Part shown: positions 51,593 through 60,106 of the stretch, piece after piece | Position numbering within the stretch: position 1 is the first letter of the stretch | Layout of the letters: every line of letters begins with the position of its first letter | Assembly (NCBI GenBank): GCA_035628915.1 | Contig: DASPIW010000048.1 | Span: 1 to 64,000, forward strand | From: JARBUG01 sp035628915 | GTDB taxonomy: Bacteria; Bacillota; Sulfobacillia; Symbiobacteriales; Symbiobacteriaceae | Direction: 5' to 3' | Length of the DNA: 64,000 nt | Translations under genes and position numbers: made by a program | Notes under the pieces: model-generated | Database searches by the model: none | Seen by the model: the letters and a program-made list of their open reading frames with translations, nothing else | Told to the model about the DNA's origin: nothing

Positions 51593-51675
51593 GTCGGAGT
51601 GGCGGAATTGGCAGACGCGTACGTTTGAGGGGCGTATGGGCAACCGTGCGGGTTCAAGTCCCGCCTCCGACACCA
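51593..51675 (+). tRNA. tRNA-Leu (GAG)
   Basis: 83 nt with the long variable arm of tRNA-Leu. Acceptor GTCGGAG / CTCCGAC; anticodon loop TTGAGGG; encoded CCA. Last gene of the array. Confidence 0.94.
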
Positions 51676-51679
51676 GGTG

Positions 51680-51711
51680 AAAACACCGGAGCGTAATTGC
51701 TCCGGTGTTTT
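51680..51711 (+). terminator. terminator of the tRNA operon
   Basis: AAAACACCGGAGC / GCTCCGGTGTTTT perfect 13-bp arms, six-base loop, four bases after the last CCA. Confidence 0.95.
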
Positions 51712-51922
51712 GCTTTGCTCGGTGTCGTCACGCAGAAAATGACCGGCGCTCCCGGCCCCCGGGTGGCCAAATTTTACGTGAGAGAGGCCGATATCCCGGG
51801 AAAGTGAGCGAAATGAGCCCTAAACCCAGGGTTTCGGCGCCCGGGACACGATTGGAGCCTTCAGAGGCGGGTCCTCCCGGAATTTTTGCACAGTCTGGAG
51901 CCAAAACACGTTCGAAAAATCT
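51712..51922. other. intergenic region without identified features
   Basis: About 210 bases after the tRNA terminator. No promoter, repeat or gene could be supported; the start of the next gene is itself uncertain. Confidence 0.5.
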
Positions 51923-52564
51923 GTGCGAAGACGCGAGAAGGCAATTCCAGGGCGAGGGGGGATCAGGGCCGCCCGGGAACTGCTCGGGCTCCTGCGCGAG
52001 CACCTGGGGGCGGCATACGAAATCGTCGACGAGTCCGGTACGGCCATCCCTGCAATGGCCGCCGCAGATGTGGTCGAGGTCTTGCAGCTGTTCGAGCAGC
52101 ACCAGATCGAGCTTTACATAGATGGCGGATGGGCCGTCGATGCGCTGCTCGGCGAACAGACACGAGCCCACGCAGACCTTGACATAGCGGTTCAGCACAA
52201 GGACGTGGCTCAGATTCGAGCCCTCCTGGCGGCGAGGGGGTTCCGCGATGTGCCCCGAGACGACACCTGGGAGTGCAACTTCGTCCTGGGCGATGACCGG
52301 TGGCGCCAGGTCGACATCCATTCCTACACATTTGATGCGCAAGGCAACCCCGTCTACGGAGTGCCTTATCCCTTCGATTCACTCACCGGGAACGGTACGA
52401 TTCAAGGGCGGCCAGTGAAGTGCATTTCGCCCGAGTGGCTGGTGAAGTTCCATACAGGATATCCGCTTGACGACAACGACTATCACGACGTCAAACTCCT
52501 GTGCCAGCGGTTTGGCATCCCACTGCCTCTTGCGTACGAAGCGTTTGCAAGGAAGGACCGGTAG
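51923..52564 (+). CDS. LinA-like nucleotidyltransferase
   Basis: The core matches the lincosamide-nucleotidyltransferase-like family: ELYIDGGWAVDALLGEQTRA, ADLDIAVQHKD, VPRDDTWECNFVLGDDRW, VDIHSYTFD, LTGNGTIQG and ISPEWLVKFHTGYPLDDNDY. The GGWAVD and DLDIA motifs supply the nucleotidyltransferase aspartates. Whether it inactivates an antibiotic is not shown; many relatives have unknown substrates. The start is unclear: the GTG at 51923 gives 213 residues with an Arg-rich lead, while the ATG at 52055 starts right before the conserved core (169 residues). Neither has a good ribosome site. Confidence 0.8.
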   Translation: MRRREKAIPGRGGIRAARELLGLLREHLGAAYEIVDESGTAIPAMAAADVVEVLQLFEQHQIELYIDGGWAVDALLGEQTRAHADLDIAVQHKDVAQIRALLAARGFRDVPRDDTWECNFVLGDDRWRQVDIHSYTFDAQGNPVYGVPYPFDSLTGNGTIQGRPVKCISPEWLVKFHTGYPLDDNDYHDVKLLCQRFGIPLPLAYEAFARKDR

Positions 52565-52569
52565 ACCGA

Positions 52570-52597
52570 AAGCACCGGGGCCCATGCCCCGGTGCTT
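52570..52597. terminator. bidirectional terminator
   Basis: AAGCACCGGGG / CCCCGGTGCTT perfect 11-bp arms between convergent genes. Confidence 0.9.
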
Positions 52598-52611
52598 CTT
52601 CGCGCCCACCA

Positions 52612-52974
52612 TCAAAAGATCATGACCACGTCCGATTCGCCGGCCATCTCGTTGAACGTCATCCCGCCGATAATGCCGTCAATATCGGAAATCAGCTCTT
52701 CCGGCTTCAGCCCCGTCACATCCAGCCCGCCGGAGCAGACGAGGATCTTTACGCCGCACTCCTTCGCCAGATCGATAAAATGGCGGAGGGGGGGCATGCC
52801 GGGCGCCGGCACCAGCGCCTCGGGTTCGCCCTGCTTCACCAACTTGCACCCCAGGGCGGACAGCACGACGGTCGCCTCGTTGTCGACCATCGCGGCGGCG
52901 GTGGCGAGCTGGAACGGCATGGTCGCCTTGGTCGGGGTCTCCGGGCCGTTGGTCTGCATGTACAGATACTTCAC
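52612..52974 (-). CDS. DsrE-family sulfur-carrier-like protein
   Basis: 120 residues of the DsrE/DsrF-like fold: MKYLYMQTNGPETPTKA start, MPFQLATAAAMVD helix, VLSALGCKLV strand, and CGVKILVCSGG before the C-terminal LKPEELISDI region. Cysteines at CGVKILVC could carry persulfide sulfur. It is the last gene of the TusA-DsrE2-DsrE operon, 11 bases after the DsrE2-like gene. Such sets move sulfane sulfur in sulfur oxidisers and reducers. Confidence 0.85.
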   Translation of the reverse strand: MKYLYMQTNGPETPTKATMPFQLATAAAMVDNEATVVLSALGCKLVKQGEPEALVPAPGMPPLRHFIDLAKECGVKILVCSGGLDVTGLKPEELISDIDGIIGGMTFNEMAGESDVVMIF

Positions 52975-52985
52975 GCGCTCACCCT

Positions 52986-53468
52986 CTATATGAACCAGTT
53001 GATGCCGGCCTGACTGGCATACTCCAGGGCCGTCGCGGCGCCCACGGGCTGGTCGATGCCGTCGATCAAATCATCCTTCTTCATACCGAAGGCGTCCATG
53101 GTCATCTGGCAGGGAATCATGCGGACGCCCAGCTCCTGGCACATCTCCAGCAGCTCGCTCAGCTTGGCGACCTTGTTCTTCCGGAAGACCTGGTTCATCA
53201 TCCAGGTGCCCATGCCACCCATGCGGTACTGGGAGAGCTTCAGCCGCTCCGAACCGCCGCGGTGCATCCAGGAGAGCATCTTCGTCATCCAGTCCTTGCC
53301 GATGATCTTGTTGTCGTTCTTCTTGATGATGAACAAGCCCCAGAACGTGAAGAAGACGGTGACTTCCTTGCCGGATGCGGCGGCGGTGGACGCCAGGATC
53401 AGAATCGGGTAGGCCTTATCCAGATCGCCCGAGCAGGCGATGATCGTGACCTTGTTCGGGTCTCCCAT
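52986..53468 (-). CDS. DsrE2-like protein (DsrE/DsrF/DsrH-like)
   Basis: 160 residues. The KVTIIACSGDLDKAYPILIL start, a hydrophobic VTVFFTFWGLFII stretch, a Met-rich middle (MGGMGTWMMNQ) and MIPCQMTMDAFGMKKDDLID near the end match the DsrE2 group. C13 and C117-region cysteines are conserved-looking and could bind persulfide. It lies between a TusA and a DsrE gene, the classic arrangement for sulfur relay. Confidence 0.87.
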   Translation of the reverse strand: MGDPNKVTIIACSGDLDKAYPILILASTAAASGKEVTVFFTFWGLFIIKKNDNKIIGKDWMTKMLSWMHRGGSERLKLSQYRMGGMGTWMMNQVFRKNKVAKLSELLEMCQELGVRMIPCQMTMDAFGMKKDDLIDGIDQPVGAATALEYASQAGINWFI

Positions 53469-53482
53469 GCCCTGCCGCCTCC

Positions 53483-53707
53483 TTACTTCTTGCGGACGTG
53501 ATACTTGAAGATGCCGCCTTCCTCCGACGCTGATACCAGTTCGTTGCCGGTGGACCGGGTCCAGGCGGCAAAGTCGGCCCGGGATCCAGGATCGGTCGCC
53601 AGAATTTCCAGCACCTGGCCCGACTGCAGCGAGTCAATGGCTTTCTTGGCCTTGACTACGGGCATCGGGCACTGCAGACCACGGGCGTCTAGCGTCAGGT
53701 CAGCCAT
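53483..53707 (-). CDS. tusA: TusA-family sulfur carrier (copy 1)
   Basis: 74 residues. The carrier motif is LDARGLQCPMPVVKAKKAI with the persulfide-bearing Cys at residue 13, followed by the GQVLEILATDPGS strand and a C-terminal strand (GGIFKYHVRK). It heads the minus-strand operon with DsrE2-like and DsrE-like genes. Two other TusA-type genes are in the window (CPGP and CPAP variants). A TGTGA-N6-TCACA palindrome lies 23 bases before its start. Confidence 0.93.
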   Translation of the reverse strand: MADLTLDARGLQCPMPVVKAKKAIDSLQSGQVLEILATDPGSRADFAAWTRSTGNELVSASEEGGIFKYHVRKK

Positions 53708-53729
53708 GCATGCATCCCCCTGTCTTTCG

Positions 53730-53745
53730 TGTGAATCACTTCACA
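53730..53745. promoter_or_regulatory. Crp/Fnr-family operator (TGTGA-N6-TCACA)
   Basis: TGTGAATCACTTCACA, a perfect match to the TGTGA-N6-TCACA format used by Crp and by Bacillus-type Fnr. It sits in the divergent region between the tusA operon (minus) and the SQR operon (plus). A possible minus-strand promoter (TTCACA-16-TACACT) lies just upstream, so the site may overlap the start of that transcript. A second copy of the format is at 60107-60122. Confidence 0.65.
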
Positions 53746-53923
53746 AATCTCCCACTGTGAGTGTACCATTGCTAACTGGAGTGTGAAAATTAGCTGATCG
53801 GGTATGATTTACGGTACGGGGTATAGTACATTCTCGCTATAGCGGAGAGGATACCCCCCAGCGTATCTTATTAGTGAAAAGCGGCACGAATGCCTGAAGG
53901 AGTTAACGAGGGGGGTCCAAGGC

Positions 53924-55066
53924 ATGGCGAAGGAACTGCTGGTCATCGGCGCAGGCAGCGGCGGCCTGATTCTGGCCAATACCGTAGCCCGCTCCCTGTC
54001 CAAGGAGATCAAGCGCGGCGAGGTGACCGTCACGCTGGTCGGCGACCGGGATGAGTACCTCTATCAGCCCGGCCTGCTCTACGTCGTATTCGACCTGATG
54101 CGCCCCGCCGAACTGACGCGCAAGGTCAAGGAGCTCCTCGTACCGTGTGTTCGGTTCGTGCATGACCGGGCCGTGAAGATCGATCCCGAAGCACGGACGG
54201 TGCAGACCCGGGGCGGCAAGACCCTCGGCTACGACTATCTGGTGATTGCCACCGGATCGCAGCTGAACCTGGAAGAGACCCCCGGTTTGAAGGAAGGGGG
54301 CCACTGGTTCTACGACATGGACGGCGCCATCCGGCTGCGGGAAGCGCTCAGCCGCTTCCAGGGCGGCAAGGTGGTCGTGACGCTCGGGCTGCCCCACAAG
54401 TGCCCCGTGGCGCCCCTGGAGTTCGTCTTCATGCTCGATGAGTGGGCCCGCGAGCGGGGCATCCGCGAGAAGATGGCGATCACCTACGCCTACCCGCTCA
54501 ATCGGGCGCACAACATTCAGACCTGCGCCGACTGGGCGCAGTCCGAGTTCGACAAGCGGGGCATTACGCTGGAGACTTTCTTCAACCTGGACACGGTCGA
54601 TCCGGAGAAGAAGGAAGTCAATGCGATCGAAGGCACCACACTGCCATACGACCTGCTGGTGGCCATTCCGGCGCACAAGGGCGACGCCGTCCACGCCGAC
54701 TCCGGTCTGGCCGGCGAAGGCAACTGGCTGCCGACACACCGGCACACCCTGCAGCTGGGCAAGTACGAGAACGTCTTCGTCATCGGTGACGCGACAAATC
54801 TGCCCACGTCCAAGGCAGGCTCCGTGGCCCACTTTGAGGCGGAGGTGCTGTCGGAGAACCTGGTCAACCTGCTGACGGGGGGCGGCGCGCCGCACCTGTA
54901 CTATGGCAAGACCTTCTGCTTCATTGAGGCGGGCCTGCACAAGGCGACGTACCTGAGCTTCAACTACGACAACCCACCGGTGCCCGGGCCCCCTTCCGAG
55001 GCGATCCACTGGTTCAAGCAGGCTTACAACCGGATCCACTGGATGAACCTCAAGGGAATCGTATAG
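53924..55066 (+). CDS. sqr: sulfide:quinone-oxidoreductase-like flavoprotein
   Basis: 380 residues of the FAD/NAD disulfide-oxidoreductase fold: GAGSGG at 9-14 for FAD, ATGSQLNLEETPG in the middle and NVFVIGDATNLPTSKAG near the C-terminus. Cys at 75, 160 (HKCPVAPLEF, the SQR-type motif) and 332 (TFCFIEAG) are placed like the redox cysteines of SQR. Known SQRs oxidise sulfide to polysulfide and pass electrons to quinone. Followed by DUF1641 and a TusA gene, an arrangement that would hand sulfane sulfur to a carrier. Confidence 0.85.
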   Translation: MAKELLVIGAGSGGLILANTVARSLSKEIKRGEVTVTLVGDRDEYLYQPGLLYVVFDLMRPAELTRKVKELLVPCVRFVHDRAVKIDPEARTVQTRGGKTLGYDYLVIATGSQLNLEETPGLKEGGHWFYDMDGAIRLREALSRFQGGKVVVTLGLPHKCPVAPLEFVFMLDEWARERGIREKMAITYAYPLNRAHNIQTCADWAQSEFDKRGITLETFFNLDTVDPEKKEVNAIEGTTLPYDLLVAIPAHKGDAVHADSGLAGEGNWLPTHRHTLQLGKYENVFVIGDATNLPTSKAGSVAHFEAEVLSENLVNLLTGGGAPHLYYGKTFCFIEAGLHKATYLSFNYDNPPVPGPPSEAIHWFKQAYNRIHWMNLKGIV

Positions 55067-55086
55067 GGAGTTAGGAGGGTGGGAGC

Positions 55087-55536
55087 ATGGAAGAGAAGCA
55101 AACGCAGGTGACCGAGATCGTCACCAGCCCGGAAGTGCTGGCGCTGCTGGAGCAGGTGCGGACCAGCGCTCCGGCCCTGACGCACGCCCTGCGGCGGGTC
55201 GAGGAGCTGCATCAGTCCGGCGCCCTGGACACCTTGCTGGACATGGCCCAGGTGCTGCAGGCTGCCAAGGTCTCCGTCGGCGATCCGATGATCCACCGGA
55301 TGGGGAACATGGTCCGGGTGATGGGAGAGCTGGTGGATGTGCTGATGGTCTGCGGCCTGCCCGAAAAGCTGCCGGCCCTCATGCAGGCTGCCGAGGGAGC
55401 GAAGGCCGATGCTGACACCGACGAGCGCACCATAGGCGTAATCGGCCTCATGAAGGCCCTCCGCCAGCCGGAGATGCAGTTTGTGCTCAAGTTCATGCTG
55501 GCCCTCTCCCGGCGGCTGCCGGAAGCGGCCAAATAG
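55087..55536 (+). CDS. DUF1641-family protein
   Basis: 149 residues, helical throughout. The GALDTLLDMAQVLQAAKVSV and ERTIGVIGLMKALRQPEMQF segments fit DUF1641, a family found beside FAD/NAD oxidoreductases and formate dehydrogenase genes. AGGAGGG before the ATG. Role unknown; it probably works with the SQR-like enzyme. Confidence 0.8.
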   Translation: MEEKQTQVTEIVTSPEVLALLEQVRTSAPALTHALRRVEELHQSGALDTLLDMAQVLQAAKVSVGDPMIHRMGNMVRVMGELVDVLMVCGLPEKLPALMQAAEGAKADADTDERTIGVIGLMKALRQPEMQFVLKFMLALSRRLPEAAK

Positions 55537-55555
55537 CCTGGAGGTGTGTTGAGCC

Positions 55556-55783
55556 ATGGCAGATAAGGTCATTGACGCCCGCGGCAGCCACTGCCCGGGA
55601 CCCATGATGGAGCTGATCCGGGCCATCAAGACCGCCGCAGTCGGGCAGACGATTACAGTGTGGACGACCGACCCCGGCTCCAAGAAGGATATTCCCCTCT
55701 GGTGCACGAAGGCCGGGCAGGAGTACGTCGGGGTCAACCCGTGCGACGGCTATGAGGAAATCACGGTGAAAAAGATCAAGTAA
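55556..55783 (+). CDS. TusA-family sulfur carrier (copy 2)
   Basis: 75 residues. IDARGSHCPGPMMELIRAI with the Cys at residue 13 (CPGP variant), then GQTITVWTTDPGS. Two extra Cys are present (PLWCTKAG, NPCDGYEE), which copy 1 lacks. By position it should accept sulfur from the SQR-like enzyme. Followed by a terminator. Confidence 0.92.
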   Translation: MADKVIDARGSHCPGPMMELIRAIKTAAVGQTITVWTTDPGSKKDIPLWCTKAGQEYVGVNPCDGYEEITVKKIK

Positions 55784-55788
55784 AGAAG

Positions 55789-55819
55789 GAAGCCCGAGGC
55801 GCCCAACGCCCCGGGCTTC
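55789..55819. terminator. terminator between convergent units
   Basis: GAAGCCCGAGGCG / CGCCCCGGGCTTC with one mismatch and a five-base loop. Confidence 0.82.
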
Positions 55820-55827
55820 GCTCATCA

Positions 55828-56508
55828 TCACTTGTGGCCTGAATCGTACCACTTGCGGTAGTGCCCCCTGGCCCACCAGGACGGGACCCATCCGCTGATC
55901 ATTCCCGAAATCCCCGGCCGGGAGTGCGGATGAATCGCCGCCAGGTAGATGTGCCCCAGCACGGCGCATCCCAGCACCAGCGCCGTCATCGAATGCGTCG
56001 CCACGGTCACCTGTGCCACGGTCGGCGGCAACTGATCCTTGAAGACGAGCATCCACCCGCTGATCACCATCACCGGCCACCCGAGAATCTGCATGATTGA
56101 GTTGATCTTCTCGCCGGCGTTGAACCGGCCCTGGGGCGGCAGCTGAACGGGGAGTCCGAAGAAGTCGCGGTAGAACCGGAGCAAGAAGGTGCGGTCGTCC
56201 TTGTCAAACCAGAAGGAGCTGCGCACCCACTCGCCTGACGCCTTGCGGGCGCCGACCAACAGCACCGGGATGGTTACGGCCGTAAAGAGGATGGCCACCC
56301 CGCGGTGGGCCTGCCCGAACATTAGCAGCAGGTCGCGGTCGAAAGTCGTGGCGACACCCCGGACCACCAGCGCCAGCCCCGTGAAGAGGAGGATCAGGAA
56401 CGTCAGGGCGTGGTTCCAGTGGGCAATGCGCTCGGCCAGGTTGAAGCGGTACGTCTGCCCCTCCCGGGGGGCCGCCGCCTTGCGGGGAGCGGCACTAGTG
56501 GTCGCCAT
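55828..56508 (-). CDS. cytochrome b subunit of a molybdopterin oxidoreductase
   Basis: 226 residues with four helices of the FdnI/cytochrome-b561 type. Candidate haem ligands: AERIAHWNHALTF near residue 30, GQAHRGVAILF, ATHSMTALVLG and LGHIYLAAIHPHSRPG. It would anchor the enzyme and exchange electrons with quinone. Last gene of the three-subunit operon; its start overlaps the FeS gene by 14 bases. Confidence 0.88.
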   Translation of the reverse strand: MATTSAAPRKAAAPREGQTYRFNLAERIAHWNHALTFLILLFTGLALVVRGVATTFDRDLLLMFGQAHRGVAILFTAVTIPVLLVGARKASGEWVRSSFWFDKDDRTFLLRFYRDFFGLPVQLPPQGRFNAGEKINSIMQILGWPVMVISGWMLVFKDQLPPTVAQVTVATHSMTALVLGCAVLGHIYLAAIHPHSRPGISGMISGWVPSWWARGHYRKWYDSGHK

Positions 56509-57211
56509 GTGGTTCGCCTCCCTTCTTGCGCATCGCGGCGATGGCGTTTGAGACGACGCTCGTGAGCAGCGCTCCCGTCACGCCGACCAGCATCATCTGG
56601 CCCACGGGCTGGAAGATCGACTGCCAGGCAAAGGTGATGCCCGATCCGGCGAAATCAGCGGGCAGCACTTCCCGGGCGTACCCATCAGGCAGCCGGTAGA
56701 AGAAGCTGGTGCCGGCAATCTGGACGGTATTGGGCCGCTTGAGCGCCTCATGAATGGGGCTCTGCGGATCGTCCAGGTCCCCCACAAGGCGGGCGCCGGT
56801 CAGGCAGGTCTGTACGCAGGCCGGCGATTTCCCTTGCTGTAGGCGGTCCAGGCACATCGTACACTTTTTGACCACCCGGTCGTCCTCGTCTGCAATGCGG
56901 GCGTCATACGGGCAGGCCGTCATGCAGTACTTGCAGTCAATGCACTTGGACTCTTCGACGATCACCGGGCCTTCCGCTGACTTATAGGAGGCGCCCGTCG
57001 GGCAGACCTCGGTGCAGGGCGGGTTCTCGCAGTGCATGCACTGGGTCGTCACGAAGGTGGATGCGACTTTCGGGAAGGCGCCGGTGAAGTTGCGCTTCAC
57101 ACGGGTGTAAACCTGCTCAGGCTCCAGCCCGTTTTTGTTCTGGCAGGCGACCGTGCAGGACTCGCAGCCCGCACAGATGGAGAGGTCGACGAAATAAGCG
57201 TACCGCGTCAT
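56495..57211 (-). CDS. four-cluster ferredoxin subunit with C-terminal helix
   Basis: 238 residues from the ATG at 57209-57211 (GGCAGGTGG upstream, one base after the previous stop). Four cysteine groups: CAGCESCTVAC, CMHCENPPCTEVCPTG, CIDCKYCMTACPYDAR and CTMCLDRLQQGKSPACVQTC, as in PhsB/NrfC/TtrB-type electron-transfer subunits. A C-terminal hydrophobic helix (GQMMLVGVTGALLTSVV) is extra compared with most soluble members and probably anchors it beside the cytochrome b subunit. Confidence 0.92.
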   Translation of the reverse strand: MTRYAYFVDLSICAGCESCTVACQNKNGLEPEQVYTRVKRNFTGAFPKVASTFVTTQCMHCENPPCTEVCPTGASYKSAEGPVIVEESKCIDCKYCMTACPYDARIADEDDRVVKKCTMCLDRLQQGKSPACVQTCLTGARLVGDLDDPQSPIHEALKRPNTVQIAGTSFFYRLPDGYAREVLPADFAGSGITFAWQSIFQPVGQMMLVGVTGALLTSVVSNAIAAMRKKGGEPHGDH

Positions 57212-57212
57212 G

Positions 57213-59426
57213 CTAGCCACCTGCCTTTCGTACCGTGACTACGGCGTCGCCCTGCCCGAGGGCCCCGGAGACCGGCGTGATCATGATGGGGTAAAGGGCG
57301 CCGTCGTTGGCGCCTTTCTTGTAGGCCAGGCGCTGCTCGGGCACCATGGTGCCGAAGCCGTGGCACATCCAGACGCAATCTTGCCGGATGCCCTCGGTCA
57401 GCTTCGCCTTCAGCCGCTCCTTGCCATACTCGTTGGCCACCTCGACCACATCCCCGTCCTTAATGGACCGGGCGCCCGCCACTGACGGGTGCATCCAGAG
57501 CTCGTTCTCCTGCATGCGGGCGTAAAGCGCTGGCACGTTCTGGGTGTAGCCGTTGGTGTGAACTGCCACGTGGCCGTGGAGCAGGCGCAGCTTGTCGCCT
57601 TCGGGCTGGGTCTTGGGGGGAACCCACGCGGGGACCCGGGTGCCGCCGGAGTTGGCGAAGCCTTCGTGGACCAGTTCCGCCTTGCCCGATGCGGTCGGCA
57701 GCCTGCTGTAATCTGGCGGCGCAGCCGTCACCTTGATGACGCCTTTTTCCGTCAGGTGATCCATCGTCCAGCCGGTCGGGCTGAGCTGGGCGGCGTTGTA
57801 CTGCTCCATGGTGAAGTTGAAGTACTCGCCGACGCCGCAGGCGTTGGCCAGCCCCTGAATGATCTCGTAGCCGGACTTGGTGTCGTACATGGGCTTGACC
57901 ACGGGCTGGCGGATGGAGACGGTGTCGCCCGCCACGGAGATGGCGTCCATGCGCTCCAGGTAGTGCGACTCCGGGAGAATGTAGTGGGCGTACATTGCCG
58001 TCTCGCTCATCTGCATGTCGATGGCGACCACGAGGTCAAGCCTCTGCAGCGCCTTGATCCAGCGGGCCGTGTCCCCCGCCGATTTGACCGGGTTGACCCG
58101 GAAGAAGATCGCGGCCTTGAGCGGATACGGGTCGCCGCTCTCAACCACCGGGGGCAGCGCCTGAATCGAACCGAGGCTGAGCAAATACTTCGTGCCCTGG
58201 CCGTCGTAGCGGACGGCGGTGGGCTTTGGATACGGGGTCCATGGCCCGGCACCTGCCGGGGCTCCGGTGGCCGCTCAGCCACCGCCGCCACTGTCGACAG
58301 CTGCTCCTTCCGGGGGCGTGTCGATGGTGCCCAGGTCGACCTTGGGCGAGCCCTTCAGGCCGCCCTTGGCGCCCCAGTTGCCCAACAGTACGTTGACCAC
58401 GGCGCCGACCCGGGCGGCTTCGTAGCCATTCCAGTACATGCCGTTGCCCCCGTGCCAGCCGGGATCAACCACGGCGGCCGGGGCGGCAGCGGCCATCTCC
58501 CGGGCAATGCGGCGGACCGTGTCAGCCGGAATATCCGTATACTGGACCTGCCATTGGGGCGTGTATGTGCCGATTTTGGCCTTGATCTCATCAAAGCCGT
58601 TTGTGTGCTTCGCCACAAACTCCTTATCATACAGGCCTTCCGATATCAGCACGTTGGCGATGGCCAGCAGGAAGGCCAGATCGCCAGCGGACTTGATCGG
58701 CAGCCACTCGCCCCAGCTGGCCAGTTCCGAATGGCGCGGGTCGAGCACGACAATTTTGGCACCGTGCGCCTTGGCTTCGGCCAGGCCCGCCACTTCGTAG
58801 ACCTTGATGCCGCCCAGCAGGTTACGGCCGGCGCTCAGGTAGTACTTTACGTTTTTGTAGTCGACTGTCGGCAGCGTTCCAAAGACGGCAGAGTAGCCCA
58901 CGTTCCGGTTGGCGAAGCAGTTGGCCGCGTGGCCGGTGTGATTGGGCGAGCCGTACGCCTCGGTAAACCGTTTGGTCAGTGCCGAGTTCAGGTTGTTGTA
59001 CTCGGTGAAGACCAGGCTGTGGGGGCCGTGGACGTTGCGGATCTCCGTCAGCTTGTCGCCGATCTCCTTGAAAGCCTGCTCCCAGGAGATCGGGGTAAGT
59101 TGGCCGTCAGGGCCGCGTTTATGCGGCTGCTTGAGCCGGTCCGGGTTGTACAGGGCGGAAACACCGGCGTTGCCCCGTGCGCAGGGGCGCCCCAGGTTGA
59201 TCGGGTGCTCGGGGTTCCCCTCGATCCGGACCACACGTCCCTGGCTGATGACGGCGTAGACGCCGCACCGGCTGGTGCACATCTCGCACAAAGTAGGAAT
59301 GCGGTGCTCTTCGGCGCCGGCGGCGGTGGCGCCGGCCTTTTTGGCGCCGATGGCGAAGTCAGCGGCAAGGAGGCTGGCCGTGGCACCAGTGAGTTTGAGG
59401 AAGTCGCGGCGACCCAAGTTGGACAT
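57213..59426 (-). CDS. molybdopterin oxidoreductase catalytic subunit, interrupted by in-frame TGA
   Basis: A PhsA/PsrA/TtrA-like catalytic subunit of about 737 codons. Tat signal (GRRDFLKLTG), [4Fe-4S] ligands C47, C50, C54 and C82, and a likely Mo-ligand Cys170 in GHAANCFANR. C-terminal cofactor-binding segments are present (DMQMSETAMYAHYILPES, VAVHTNGYTQN). The reading frame is continuous except for one TGA at 58275-58277 (codon 384) inside a Gly/Ala-rich linker (VDSGGGG, stop, AATGAPAGAG). Start ATG at 59424-59426 behind GGGAGGTG. Substrate (thiosulfate, polysulfide or tetrathionate) is inferred from the neighbours. It is dead, read through, or mis-sequenced. Confidence 0.83.
58245..58277 (-). 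other. in-frame TGA with downstream hairpin
   Basis: The TGA (58275-58277) is followed after 14 bases by a hairpin: CCCGGC / GCCGGG arms around an AGGU loop (58245-58260). The position and GU-containing loop loosely resemble bacterial SECIS elements, but such hairpins are common in GC-rich DNA and no other selenocysteine gene is in the window. Confidence 0.35.
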
Positions 59427-59458
59427 GCGGTTCACCTCCCGTTTGCCTGCGAAAATTG

Positions 59459-59484
59459 CGGGACCCCGCCCTGCGGCGGGGCCC
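59459..59484 (-). terminator. terminator after the rhodanese lipoprotein gene
   Basis: On the minus strand GGGCCCCGCC / GGCGGGGTCC with a four-base loop, followed by CGCAATTTTCG. It separates the rhodanese gene from the molybdopterin operon. Confidence 0.75.
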
Positions 59485-59500
59485 CGGCCAGGGCTGATTG

Positions 59501-60034
59501 CTACTTGACGACTGCAAAGCCGGCGGGCTGTAGGCTCGGGAAACCGCCCTTCAGGGCGATAGCGTTGTAGCCGGCGAGCCGGAGAGCCGCCACGGTCTGA
59601 CCGGCGGTCTGGCCGGAGTAGCAGGCGACGACGATCTGCTTGTCCTTCGGGAGCTTGTCGATGTTGGCGCCGATGGTGCCCATCGCCATGTTGGTGAAGC
59701 CTTCCACGTGTCCGGCTTTGAAGTCTTCCGGCTTGCGAATGTCGAGCAGGAAGATGGAGGCGTCCTTGGCGTCATACTTGGGCTTCAGGTCCTTGGCGTC
59801 GATCATGTGGGTGGTGGGGGGGAGGGTGTTGAAGTAACCGACAGCGGCCTCCTTCAGCACGGCGGCCTTGTCAACCTTGGGGCACTCGGGGCAGGTGGGG
59901 GCGGGGGCGGCGGCGGCCGGGGCAGCTGCCGCAGCCTTGGGTTCTTCCTTGGCGCCACCGCAGCCGGTCAGGGCGAAGACGATGACGAGGAGCGAGGCGA
60001 CGACGAAAAGGCGGGAACGCAGCCAGCTGAGCAT
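59501..60034 (-). CDS. rhodanese-domain lipoprotein
   Basis: 177 residues from the ATG at 60032-60034 (GAGGAGG upstream). Lipoprotein signal with lipobox ALTGC (Cys25), an Ala/Pro linker with a CPEC pair (48-51), then a rhodanese domain: FLLDIRKPEDFKAGHVEG and the active-site loop CYSGQTAG with Cys138. It would transfer sulfane sulfur outside the membrane. A TGTGA-N6-TCACA palindrome lies 73 bases upstream. Confidence 0.92.
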   Translation of the reverse strand: MLSWLRSRLFVVASLLVIVFALTGCGGAKEEPKAAAAAPAAAAPAPTCPECPKVDKAAVLKEAAVGYFNTLPPTTHMIDAKDLKPKYDAKDASIFLLDIRKPEDFKAGHVEGFTNMAMGTIGANIDKLPKDKQIVVACYSGQTAGQTVAALRLAGYNAIALKGGFPSLQPAGFAVVK

Positions 60035-60106
60035 GATGTGTCCTCCTCTACGGGGTAGGGTATTTGGCGAGCCTGGACTGTGTTGTCCTCTGTTCCTGTG
60101 CCACGT

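Noticed and set aside
57213..58184. C-terminal half of the molybdopterin subunit as a separate gene
   Set aside because: It is in the same frame as the upstream half, has no ribosome site, and the intervening 30 codons are open and conserved-looking.
57489..59570. 693-codon open frame on the plus strand
   Set aside because: It is antisense to the molybdopterin subunit, whose Tat signal, FeS ligands and cofactor motifs are unmistakable. Long antisense frames are expected in GC-rich coding DNA.
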